A DNA stretch of 64,000 bases from contig NZ_JBEYUH010000002.1 in the NCBI RefSeq assembly GCF_040643435.1, positions 62,001-126,000 on the forward strand, written 5' to 3'. Under the pieces are notes generated by a model. The model did not search any database and was not told the DNA's origin. It was given only the letters and a program-made list of their open reading frames with translations. Below are positions 47,636 through 55,089 of this stretch, piece by piece; positions within the stretch are counted from its first letter, which is position 1; each line of letters begins with the position of its first letter. This DNA is from Rhodococcus sp040643435 (GTDB lineage Bacteria; Actinomycetota; Actinomycetes; Mycobacteriales; Mycobacteriaceae). The position numbers and the translations under genes were made by a program.

Positions 47636-49015
47636 TCAGGCGGGGACGTGTGATTCGGCCCACGCGTTGTAACCGCCGAGCAGATCGGTGACGTTCTCGA
47701 AGCCCTGAGCCCGTAGCAGGGAGGCCGCCACGCTCGAACGCCATCCACCTGCGCAGTGCACCACGATCGGCTTGTCGGCAGGCACCTGATCCAGTCGGGT
47801 CCGCAACTGTGCCAACGGGATCGGAACCGCGCCCGGGATCGTGCCGAACTCGCGTTCGCCGGGATTGCGGATGTCGACGAGAGTGACCGCGTCGTCTGCG
47901 AGCAGGTGGTCGAGTTCCTCGACGGTCGTCCTCGTTGCGGTCTCGACGAGATCGGCCAGCTCCGCGGGGAAGACCCCATCAGGGCCGACGTTCAGATAAC
48001 CTGCTGCGCCGTCGGATCCGATCCGGGCCAGGCGCACCGCGGCTTCCTGCTCCTCGCCGGGGTAAGTGATGAGAACGATCTTCTCCCCGACCTCGGCGAC
48101 CATGCCACCGGTCTCCGCGAACCGGCCGTCGAATCCGACATTGACCGAACCACGCAGGTGGCCGGCAGCGAAATCGTCGACACTGCGCGCATCGAGAACC
48201 CTTGTACCGGCGACAAGTTCGGCTTTAACATCTTCCGGGCTCAGCTCCGGAATCGTGTGGTCCTGCACCAGAAGCGGATGCATCCGCTTGTTCATGGCCG
48301 CGTCGACCGAGAAGTACGACGGAGCAGCCGGCTGCCCTTCGGTCACGAGGGCGACGAACTCGTCCTCGCTCATCGGCTGCACGGCCGGGTTGGTGGCACG
48401 CTGCTCGCCGATGGTGGAGGTGAGCTCCGTCGACAGGTTCTTGCCGCAAGACGAACCCGCACCGTGAGCAGGCATGACGACGACCTCGTCGGGCAGCGTC
48501 AGCAGCTTCTCGTGCACCGTGTGGTACATCGCCCGCGCCAGATCGTCGGTCGAGCCGTCTCCGAGATTGACGAGATCGGGGCGGCCGACGTCGCCGATGA
48601 ACAGCGAGTCGCCGGTGAGGACCGCCGACGGGACGGCGCCGGAACGTTCGCGCACCAGCACCGAGATCGATTCCCAGGTGTGGCCCGGAGTGGACAGGAT
48701 CTCGAGTTCCACCTCGCCGAGGGACAGCTTCTCGCCGTCGCTCAGGCGGCGGATCGGGTAGTCGGTCTCGGCAGCCTCACCGAAGCCGATCCACGCGCCG
48801 GTCGCATCGACCAGTTCGAGGTGGCCGGAGACGAAATCGGCGTGGAAGTGGGTATTGATCACACCCTCGATCGTCATCCCGTACTTCTTTGCATCGGACA
48901 GGTATTCGGCGATGTCGCGGCGCGGGTCGACCACGACCGCCCTGCCTGTGTTCTCGTCGCCGACGAGATAGGACGCGTGGGAGAGGCACTCGATGTAGTA
49001 CTGCTCGAGAATCAT
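47636..49015 (-). CDS. persulfide dioxygenase-rhodanese fusion (CstB-like)
   Basis: 459 aa in three parts. Residues 1-245: metallo-beta-lactamase dioxygenase domain with T-H56-F-H58-A-D60...H65, H112, D136 and H184 as metal ligands. Residues 265-350: a rhodanese fold lacking the active Cys (ITYPGEEQ at the loop), i.e. a pseudo-rhodanese. Residues 362-459: an active rhodanese with C421 in VVHCAGGWRSS. This domain order is that of S. aureus CstB, which oxidises low-molecular-weight persulfides to thiosulfate. ATG 49015 has GGAGG five bases upstream. Divergent from a rhodanese gene, with four operator-like palindromes between. Confidence 0.9.
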   Translation of the reverse strand: MILEQYYIECLSHASYLVGDENTGRAVVVDPRRDIAEYLSDAKKYGMTIEGVINTHFHADFVSGHLELVDATGAWIGFGEAAETDYPIRRLSDGEKLSLGEVELEILSTPGHTWESISVLVRERSGAVPSAVLTGDSLFIGDVGRPDLVNLGDGSTDDLARAMYHTVHEKLLTLPDEVVVMPAHGAGSSCGKNLSTELTSTIGEQRATNPAVQPMSEDEFVALVTEGQPAAPSYFSVDAAMNKRMHPLLVQDHTIPELSPEDVKAELVAGTRVLDARSVDDFAAGHLRGSVNVGFDGRFAETGGMVAEVGEKIVLITYPGEEQEAAVRLARIGSDGAAGYLNVGPDGVFPAELADLVETATRTTVEELDHLLADDAVTLVDIRNPGEREFGTIPGAVPIPLAQLRTRLDQVPADKPIVVHCAGGWRSSVAASLLRAQGFENVTDLLGGYNAWAESHVPA

Positions 49016-49059
49016 GGATTCCTCCGTTATCGGTTCCGAGGATGTAGACATCCTGACAT

Positions 49060-49075
49060 ATACCCCCTAGGGTAT
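49060..49075. promoter_or_regulatory. CstR/CsoR-type operator 1
   Basis: ATACCCCCTAGGGTAT, a near-palindrome. It lies next to a consensus -35 TTGACA (minus strand, 49080-49075) for the dioxygenase gene. Confidence 0.75.
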
Positions 49076-49081
49076 GTCAAG

Positions 49082-49095
49082 TACCCCTGGGGGTA
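49082..49095. promoter_or_regulatory. CstR/CsoR-type operator 2
   Basis: TACCCCTGGGGGTA, near-palindrome immediately on the other side of the same TTGACA box. Confidence 0.75.
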
Positions 49096-49158
49096 TGCGA
49101 TAGGCGGGGCAGGACCGCTCCCCCGATTCGACCCACCCCGCACGACATCACGTTTGCT

Positions 49159-49176
49159 CATACCCCTAGGGGTATG
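49159..49176. promoter_or_regulatory. CstR/CsoR-type operator 3 (perfect)
   Basis: Perfect 18-bp palindrome CATACCCCTAGGGGTATG. It occupies the spacer between TTGCTC (49154) and TACGAT (49179), the likely -35 and -10 of the rhodanese operon on the plus strand, so repressor binding would block it. Confidence 0.85.
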
Positions 49177-49195
49177 TATACGATGATATCGGAAA

Positions 49196-49209
49196 TACCC
49201 CCGGGGGCA
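49196..49209. promoter_or_regulatory. CstR/CsoR-type operator 4
   Basis: TACCCCCGGGGGCA, near-palindrome between the promoter and the rhodanese start. Confidence 0.7.
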
Positions 49210-49250
49210 CCTCATACAGCCCCTCGAGTCATCCCACCGAAAGGCCATTC

Positions 49251-49850
49251 ATGACCGAGTCTCCCGCTGTCACCATCGATCCGAGCGCCCTGCACGAGTT
49301 GGCCGACTCCGGCAAGAACGTGCGCATCATCGATGTCCGCACTCCGGGCGAGTTCGAGTCCGTGCACATCCCCGGCGCCTACAACGTCCCGCTGGACCTG
49401 CTGCGCGAGCACCGAGACGAGTTCTGCGCCCATTTCGACGAGAACATCGTGCTGGTCTGCCGATCCGGGCAGCGCGCCACCCAAGCCGAGCAGACCTTGC
49501 GCGACGCGGGCTTGTTCAACATCCATATCCTCGACGGAGGCATGCTCGGATGGGAGTCCGCCGGACTACCCGTCAATCGCGGTGCCGAGCGCTGGGATCT
49601 CGAGCGCCAGGTTCGGCTCGTCGCCGGATCGCTCGTGCTGAGCTCGATCCTCGGCAGCATCGCGGTACCGAAGCTCAAGTGGCTCGCCGCCGGAATCGGT
49701 GGCGGCCTGACTTTTGCGGCGCTGTCGAATACCTGCGCGATGGGCATGCTGCTGTCCAAGCTGCCCTACAACCGTAGCGCATCGTGCGACGCCCGGACGA
49801 TCGTCGCGCAGCTCGTCGAGTCGAATTCCACACCTGCCGAAGGGAACTGA
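49251..49850 (+). CDS. rhodanese-DUF2892 membrane protein
   Basis: 199 aa: a rhodanese domain (residues 9-108, active C70 in LVCRSGQRA) followed by a DUF2892 hydrophobic pair (about 120-168, with LSNTCAMGMLLSKLPYN). It would carry sulfane sulfur at the membrane face. It starts the plus-strand operon with the TauE-like exporter; the spacing to the exporter is two bases, so expression is coupled. Confidence 0.88.
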   Translation: MTESPAVTIDPSALHELADSGKNVRIIDVRTPGEFESVHIPGAYNVPLDLLREHRDEFCAHFDENIVLVCRSGQRATQAEQTLRDAGLFNIHILDGGMLGWESAGLPVNRGAERWDLERQVRLVAGSLVLSSILGSIAVPKLKWLAAGIGGGLTFAALSNTCAMGMLLSKLPYNRSASCDARTIVAQLVESNSTPAEGN

Positions 49851-49852
49851 TC

Positions 49853-50731
49853 ATGATCGCGTTGACCGTGGCCCTGGCAGTCCTGGTGGGTGTGACACTC
49901 GGACTGCTCGGCGGCGGGGGCTCGATACTCACAGTCCCCCTACTTGCCTACGTCGCAGGCATGGACGCCAAAGAGGCGATTGCCACCTCGCTGCTGGTCG
50001 TAGGTGTCACCAGCGCGGTCGGCGCGATCTCCCACGCACGCGCCGGCCGTGTCCAGTGGCGTACCGGCCTCCTGTTCGGCCTGGCCGGCATGGTCGGCGC
50101 CTACGGCGGTGGACTGCTCTCGCGTTTCATCCCCGGCACTGTTCTACTGCTCGCCTTCGCCGTGATGATGATCGCCACTGCGGTCGCGATGCTTCGTGGC
50201 CGCAAGAACACAAACGCAGCCGACGGCGGCGACCGTGCGATGCCCATCGGCAAGATCCTGCTCGACGGCGTGGTCGTCGGCCTGGTCACGGGACTCGTCG
50301 GTGCCGGCGGCGGCTTCCTCGTCGTACCCGCCCTGGCGCTGCTCGGTGGACTGCCCATGCCGATCGCCGTCGGTACATCGTTGATCGTGATCGCCATGAA
50401 GTCCTTCGCCGGCCTCGGTGGCTATCTCTCGAACGTGCAGATCGACTGGCGCCTGGCGGCCATGGTCACCGGCGCCGCCGTCGTGGGGAGCCTCATCGGA
50501 GGACGCCTGACCTCACTCGTGGATCCGGAAACCCTGCGCAAGAGTTTCGGCTGGTTCGTATTGATAATGTCCTCGGTCATCCTCGCCCAGGAGATCCACC
50601 CCGGTGTCGGAATCGCCACAGCAGCAATCACATTGATTGCCGGAGTCACTGCCTACGCCTGCAACCGCAGTGAGCATTGCCCTCTGCAGCGGTTCGGAGC
50701 GCACAGCCGTACGTCCGTGGCAACGGGCTGA
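49853..50731 (+). CDS. TauE/SafE family sulfite/sulfonate exporter
   Basis: 292 aa, about eight membrane segments in two repeats: LGLLGGGGSILTVPLLAYVAG and VTGLVGAGGGFLVVPALALLGG, the family's paired signature. Predicted anion exporter; in sulfur operons such proteins remove sulfite or thiosulfate produced by persulfide oxidation. Follows the rhodanese-DUF2892 gene directly. Confidence 0.88.
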   Translation: MIALTVALAVLVGVTLGLLGGGGSILTVPLLAYVAGMDAKEAIATSLLVVGVTSAVGAISHARAGRVQWRTGLLFGLAGMVGAYGGGLLSRFIPGTVLLLAFAVMMIATAVAMLRGRKNTNAADGGDRAMPIGKILLDGVVVGLVTGLVGAGGGFLVVPALALLGGLPMPIAVGTSLIVIAMKSFAGLGGYLSNVQIDWRLAAMVTGAAVVGSLIGGRLTSLVDPETLRKSFGWFVLIMSSVILAQEIHPGVGIATAAITLIAGVTAYACNRSEHCPLQRFGAHSRTSVATG

Positions 50732-50932
50732 CCGCACGAAACCGGACTTCCGCGAGGGTGCGAGCCCACCAGGTCGAGTGGCGTCCGACAGGCATCTTCG
50801 CGGTAACCGGCATTCCGGCCACATTCGCCGGCAGCACCGTGAGACGACTGTTGTCCCGTGGCCCACGCCGCGGATGTCACACTCGTGGCGGGCCGCGGAG
50901 AATCCGGTCACACAACTCACACCCCGGTCAGA

Positions 50933-50946
50933 TACCCCCGGGGGTA
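50933..50946. promoter_or_regulatory. CstR/CsoR-type operator 5
   Basis: Perfect 14-bp palindrome TACCCCCGGGGGTA overlapping the -10 box TACACT (50945-50950) of the regulator gene, so the repressor should control its own transcription. Confidence 0.82.
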
Positions 50947-50979
50947 CACTGGACGGAACGAACCAGGAAAGGACCCTTC

Positions 50980-51249
50980 ATGGTCGGCGACGAAGACAGC
51001 ATCGCATTGGTACTCAACCGGTTGCGCCGCGCTCAAGGCCAGCTCGCCGGAGTGATCTCGATGATCGAGCAGGGCCGCGAATGCAAGGAGGTCGTCACCC
51101 AGCTCGCCGCGGTATCGCGCGCACTGGATCGTGCCGGCTTCAAGATCGTCGCGACGGGACTCAAGGAGTGCCTGACCGAGACGGGCAAGGACGGCAAGGA
51201 ACCGATGACGGAGGCCGAGCTCGAGAAGCTCTTCCTCACCCTGGCCTGA
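50980..51249 (+). CDS. cstR: CsoR-family repressor, CstR (persulfide-sensing) type
   Basis: 89-aa all-helical DNA-binding repressor: NRLRRAQGQLAGVISMIEQGREC opens the fold. Cys 35 and Cys 64 correspond to the two Cys of CsoR, but the Cu(I) ligand His four residues before the second Cys is Gly 60. Loss of that His with retained Cys pair is the mark of CstR, which senses persulfides. No copper gene is nearby, while sulfur genes flank it. AGGAAAGG precedes the ATG. Confidence 0.85.
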   Translation: MVGDEDSIALVLNRLRRAQGQLAGVISMIEQGRECKEVVTQLAAVSRALDRAGFKIVATGLKECLTETGKDGKEPMTEAELEKLFLTLA

Positions 51250-51281
51250 TCGGGCCCGTTCACGAGAAAGGCAGTTGATCC

Positions 51282-51695
51282 ATGGCACTCGCACTATCGG
51301 CCACTCTGCACACCTCGTTCCCCGACGCGGTCGAGCGCACTCGCAAGGCCCTGTCCGACCAGGGATTCGGTGTGCTCACCGAGATCGATATGCAAGCAAC
51401 CCTGAAGGCGAAGCTCGGCGAGGACATGGAGAACTACGTGATCCTCGGCGCCTGCAATCCGCCGTTGGCGCATCGCGCGGTGACGGTCGACCGGCAGATC
51501 GGTCTGCTGCTTCCCTGCAATGTCGTCGTGCGCGCCGACCCGGACGACCCGGAGAGGGTCGTGGTCGACGCGATGAACCCGCAGATGATGGTGCAGGTCG
51601 CCGATCAGCCGGGGCTCGCGGAGGTAGCCGACGACGCCACCGCAGCATTGCGGGCCGCCATCGACGCCCTGAAAGCGGACGCCACGAAGAACTGA
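51282..51695 (+). CDS. DUF302 domain protein
   Basis: 137 aa, soluble, DUF302 fold: FPDAVERTRKALSDQGFGVLTEID, LGACNPPLAHRAVTVDRQIGLLLPCNVVV and a helical end. Two Cys (about 58 and 79) could bind a thiol or metal. Such proteins often accompany CsoR/CstR and sulfur genes; function unknown. 33 bases after the cstR-like gene, likely cotranscribed. Confidence 0.85.
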   Translation: MALALSATLHTSFPDAVERTRKALSDQGFGVLTEIDMQATLKAKLGEDMENYVILGACNPPLAHRAVTVDRQIGLLLPCNVVVRADPDDPERVVVDAMNPQMMVQVADQPGLAEVADDATAALRAAIDALKADATKN

Positions 51696-51704
51696 GGACG
51701 CACA

Positions 51705-51743
51705 CGGCGAAGGCCGGCACATCGACTGTGCCGGCCTTCGCCG
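51705..51743. terminator. bidirectional hairpin terminator
   Basis: Perfect 16-bp stem CGGCGAAGGCCGGCAC / GTGCCGGCCTTCGCCG with a 7-base loop between the DUF302 gene and the convergent oxygenase gene. Confidence 0.85.
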
Positions 51744-51752
51744 TAGGGCGGG

Positions 51753-52985
51753 TCAGGGATAGTTCGGATTGTTGAACTCCGGGATCTCGATACTGATGGG
51801 CCGCAGTTCGGACATGTAGAGCAGGACGAACTGGCGCAGCAGTTCGTCGAACGTCCAGTAGGCGTCCGGCGCCAGCGGAAGCGGAAGCAGCCCTTCGCGC
51901 ACCGCGATGAAGGGTCCCCATGCGACGTCCAGCAGTGTGCCCCAGACGGGTTCGCGGGGAATGTTCAACCAGTCGGCAATTTCGTTGCCGAGAACGAAAC
52001 GGGTGAGTGCGCCGAGGATCGGCCGGCTCAGCAGCGTGAAGTCGAGGCCCTTGCCGAGATCGAGCAGCATGTCGGCAAGCTTGATGCCCTCGGGGGTGGG
52101 AGCAAGGATCGGGTCGAGTGACTGCTGAGCCTGGGATTCGGCGTCGTCCCAGGTGGCGGGGATGTACTGATCCTCGATGCCGAGCATGTGCGCGCTGACC
52201 TGCCACGAGTGCAGGAATCCGGTGGCCTCGGCCTCGGGGATCGGAACCTTCCATGCCTTCAACGTGCGCATCACACTGGTGGGGAGACTGTGCCAGGTAA
52301 CCATCATGTCGTGCTGACTGATGGGCACTTCTTCCGGCGCCACGTGAGCCCAGTGCGGGGACTGCGGGAGCAGGTGCCGGACTGCGGCGTGCACGAGCCT
52401 CGTCTTGACCGACGTGACGATCATTTCGCCATCGCCCAGATAGGCGTTGCGAGAACCGATGTCGTAGCCGAGCTTGGCGGTCTTCGAGATGCGGCGCTTC
52501 ATATCGGCGCCACCCTTGGAGTAATAGACGGCCAGCGCTTCCTTGGGGATGACCGTGCTCATCATCCCACTCGCAAAGCCGTACAGGACGCCGAGATACA
52601 GCCCTCGCTTCTCGTTGAATTCCACGGCCGTCGCCAGTTTCGCGGGATCTGCCCAGGACGGAAGCTGCCGGGCATGCTCCATGAAGTCGCGCAGGTCGGC
52701 CGGAAGCCCTTCGGGCAACGGCTGCGAATTCTTCGTCCAGGTACGCAGTAGTTCGTTGACCCGCGGTACCTCACCACGGTCGAGCAGGGAAGCAACGAGC
52801 GGATCGGCCTCGGTGTCCCACACCTGGCGTGGATCGGCGCCACTGCCCGTACCCGGTATCGATCCGGCCGGTGACCATCGCCATGGCTGCGCACCGGCCG
52901 GGGCTGCCGCCGCGAACGCCCCCAGGGCACCTACACCCAAGAGGCCTCCGGCCCTCAGAACGTCGCGCCTGCTCGGATTCTCCAT
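51753..52985 (-). CDS. lcp: Lcp-like oxygenase (MpaB/DUF2236 family), Tat-exported
   Basis: 410 aa. N-terminal Tat signal with SRRDVLRAGGLLG. The body fits the latex-clearing-protein/DUF2236 family: FNEKRGLYLGVLYGFASGMM, SVKTRLVHAAVRHLLPQSPHW (Lys-Thr near the heme), PISQHDMMVTWHSLPTSVMR and FLHSWQVSAHMLG. Lcp is a b-type haem dioxygenase cleaving poly(cis-1,4-isoprene). The divergent TetR gene resembles lcpR beside known lcp genes. Activity is inferred; other DUF2236 proteins have unrelated or unknown substrates. Confidence 0.7.
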   Translation of the reverse strand: MENPSRRDVLRAGGLLGVGALGAFAAAAPAGAQPWRWSPAGSIPGTGSGADPRQVWDTEADPLVASLLDRGEVPRVNELLRTWTKNSQPLPEGLPADLRDFMEHARQLPSWADPAKLATAVEFNEKRGLYLGVLYGFASGMMSTVIPKEALAVYYSKGGADMKRRISKTAKLGYDIGSRNAYLGDGEMIVTSVKTRLVHAAVRHLLPQSPHWAHVAPEEVPISQHDMMVTWHSLPTSVMRTLKAWKVPIPEAEATGFLHSWQVSAHMLGIEDQYIPATWDDAESQAQQSLDPILAPTPEGIKLADMLLDLGKGLDFTLLSRPILGALTRFVLGNEIADWLNIPREPVWGTLLDVAWGPFIAVREGLLPLPLAPDAYWTFDELLRQFVLLYMSELRPISIEIPEFNNPNYP

Positions 52986-53021
52986 ATGGTCGCTCCCCTT
53001 ACGACTTGTCGATGATGCAAT

Positions 53022-53038
53022 GAAACAGATTGGGTTTC
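53022..53038. promoter_or_regulatory. possible TetR operator between lcp-like and TetR genes
   Basis: Inverted arms GAAAC (53022-53026) and GTTTC (53034-53038) separated by seven bases, in the 168-base shared promoter region. Short, so weak. Confidence 0.35.
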
Positions 53039-53153
53039 TCTGTAACATCGAACCACACGAGTGGCCCCGGTCACAACGGTTCCGTCCACACCTTCACGGG
53101 CTTCGTCGGGGGCGGGTTCGCAAACGGTAGACTCGAAGGCTCGAGGAGGACAT

Positions 53154-53885
53154 GTGGATTCTGCGTCGCTGTTCCCGCAATCGAAATCGTCCGCGTCCGC
53201 CCCCCTGCCGCCCGCCTCGGACTCGGCGTCGTTGCTCGAACGCGCCTTCCAGGACGCCCTGCTCTTACCCGACGAGTCCGTCATGGGCACGGAGGTCGAC
53301 GAGACGCGCGTCCGCTTGCTCGACGCCGCCTACGAGCAGTTCTGCCGCACCGGTATCCAGCGCTCGTCGATGGAAGAGATCGCCCGTCGAGCGAAACTGT
53401 CCCGGATCACGCTCTACCGCAAGTTCGAGACCAAGGACGCACTCGTCGACGAGGTGATCCTGCGCGAATTCCGGCGCTACTTCCTGCGGTTCCTCGAAGA
53501 CATCGCGCATGCCGACACGGTGGCCGACCGCGTGGTGCTCGGGTTCGTGAGCGCACTGCGCGCGATTCGCACCAACAGGCTGATCGGCAACCTGCTCGAG
53601 ACCGAGCCGGTGCTGTTCGCCGGGGCGATCGGTGGCGACGACGGATCGATGCTCGCCGCGGTCCGGCGCTTCGTCGCGGGCCAACTTCGGCGCGAACAGC
53701 GAGCCGGGACGATCGCCGGCGATCTGAACGTCGATCTGGTGGCCGAGATGCTCGTCCGCATCTCGGCCTCGTTCCTCACCACACCGAGCCAGGTGGTCGA
53801 TCTGGACGACGAAGATGCGCTGGTGTCGATAGCCCGGCAGTTCCTCGTTCCGATGGTGCTCCCGAACGATCAGTCGATGCGGTAG
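53154..53885 (+). CDS. TetR family regulator (LcpR-like by context)
   Basis: 243 aa: a variable Ser/Ala-rich N-terminus of about 55 residues, then the helix-turn-helix (TGIQRSSMEEIARRA and KLSRITLYRKFETKDALVD) and a helical effector domain. GTG 53154 has AGGAGGA upstream. Divergent from the Lcp-like gene, so it likely controls it. Ends 16 bases into the convergent Nudix gene. Confidence 0.85.
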   Translation: MDSASLFPQSKSSASAPLPPASDSASLLERAFQDALLLPDESVMGTEVDETRVRLLDAAYEQFCRTGIQRSSMEEIARRAKLSRITLYRKFETKDALVDEVILREFRRYFLRFLEDIAHADTVADRVVLGFVSALRAIRTNRLIGNLLETEPVLFAGAIGGDDGSMLAAVRRFVAGQLRREQRAGTIAGDLNVDLVAEMLVRISASFLTTPSQVVDLDDEDALVSIARQFLVPMVLPNDQSMR

Positions 53886-54364
53886 TAACGGCCGGCCTCG
53901 TCCAGCCGCGCGCGCAGTGCCTGCATGACGGGCCGCTGTCCCTTGTGCAGTTTCGTCTCGGCCTCGGCCGCAACGATCCAGCGTGCCTCGTCGACCTCCG
54001 GAATCGTGATTCGCTTGCCGGACCGTGGAGGCCATTCGATCTCGCACGTGTTGCTCCCGGCGAAGGTGAGATCGTCCGTGGTCTCCCCCGCGTAGATGCT
54101 GACGATCTTTCCCGACGACTGTCGGTAGCGCCCCAGCAACGACAACGGCACATCCGGCGGCGCGATCCCGCATTCCTCGGTGAACTCACGCAGCGCGACC
54201 TCTCGTGGATCTTCCTCGGGACCGTACTCGCCCTTCGGTACCGACCAGGCCGCCTCGTCCTTCCCCTTCCAGAACGGGCCGCCGGGGTGGACCAGCCACA
54301 CACCGAGCAGACCGGTGTCGTCGATGCGATAGAACAGCAGACCTGCGCTGGTGACAGCCGTCAT
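53870..54364 (-). CDS. Nudix hydrolase
   Basis: 164 aa with a perfect Nudix box, Gly45 to Ile67, pattern GX5EX7REXXEEXGI (VALREFTEECGI at its end). Hydrolyses a nucleoside-diphosphate-X substrate, unknown here. ATG overlaps the stop of the GyrI-like gene by 4 bases (ATGA), so the two are coupled. Confidence 0.88.
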   Translation of the reverse strand: MTAVTSAGLLFYRIDDTGLLGVWLVHPGGPFWKGKDEAAWSVPKGEYGPEEDPREVALREFTEECGIAPPDVPLSLLGRYRQSSGKIVSIYAGETTDDLTFAGSNTCEIEWPPRSGKRITIPEVDEARWIVAAEAETKLHKGQRPVMQALRARLDEAGRYYRID

Positions 54365-55002
54365 GGTTCACCGATCCCTGTAACCGGCTGACGCAGAATG
54401 GTTCTCAGATTCTCCGGCGCCGCCCGGCGAGGATCGCCGAGGTATATCTCGTGATGCTCGCCCGCAAACGTCAGGCCGCGCTGCGGCATCACCTGCGTGT
54501 GCAGACGTTGCAGTACGGGCCCTTCGTCGTCGTACGGGCCGACGTGCAGGGTCTGCAGACACCTGCCTTCCGTCATCCGGAAAGGTCGCACACGCGGCAG
54601 GGACGGCACCGGCTTCTTCTTCGCGCGAGCCTTGTCTCCGGCCGATGCGACCGCGTCGGTCACCGCATGGTCGGTGATCCAGGGTGGCTGCGCGATCAGC
54701 ATGCGCCACGACCAGGACGACTTGTCGCGGGTGTGGAAGGCGGTCATGTCCTCGCTCCACCATTGCCCTTCGAGGGGGCCGACGACGAAGTCGCGGCCGA
54801 GGGCCGTCTTGGAAGCGAACTTGAGGGCGTATGCCACCGAGTAGATGGCTTCCACAGCGTCGGCGTACTCCGGCGAACTGTTCGGGTCGCCCTTTCCGTC
54901 CACGGCCAGAAAGCCGAACTCCGGCACGTGTACCTCCGTGAATCCGCCCGCCGAGCAGGTATACAGCTCGCGGTACTCGCGCTTGATGTCGTATTTGTCC
55001 AC
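54361..55002 (-). CDS. GyrI-like small-molecule-binding protein
   Basis: 213 aa, SOUL/GyrI-like fold: YTCSAGGFTEVHVPEFGFLAVDG, FVVGPLEGQWWSEDM, PFRMTEGRCLQTLHVGPYDDEGPVLQRL (split) and LTFAGEHHEIYLGDPRR. Such proteins bind small hydrophobic ligands. GTG 55002 has GGAGG five bases upstream. First gene of the pair with the Nudix hydrolase; divergent from the ECF41 sigma gene. Confidence 0.82.
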   Translation of the reverse strand: MDKYDIKREYRELYTCSAGGFTEVHVPEFGFLAVDGKGDPNSSPEYADAVEAIYSVAYALKFASKTALGRDFVVGPLEGQWWSEDMTAFHTRDKSSWSWRMLIAQPPWITDHAVTDAVASAGDKARAKKKPVPSLPRVRPFRMTEGRCLQTLHVGPYDDEGPVLQRLHTQVMPQRGLTFAGEHHEIYLGDPRRAAPENLRTILRQPVTGIGEP

Positions 55003-55089
55003 GGCGCCCTCCCGGTCGAGGACGAGAATATGCCCGCCGACGCGATCCGTACGCGTGATCGGCCGGTCCGTTCGCCTAACATCGACATC

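Noticed and set aside
47756..49186. 476-aa plus-strand frame opposite the dioxygenase-rhodanese gene
   Set aside because: Runs through the operator region; the minus-strand protein has complete catalytic motifs.
50980..51249. Copper-responsive CsoR regulator
   Set aside because: The Cu-ligand His is Gly and no copper transporter or chaperone is nearby.
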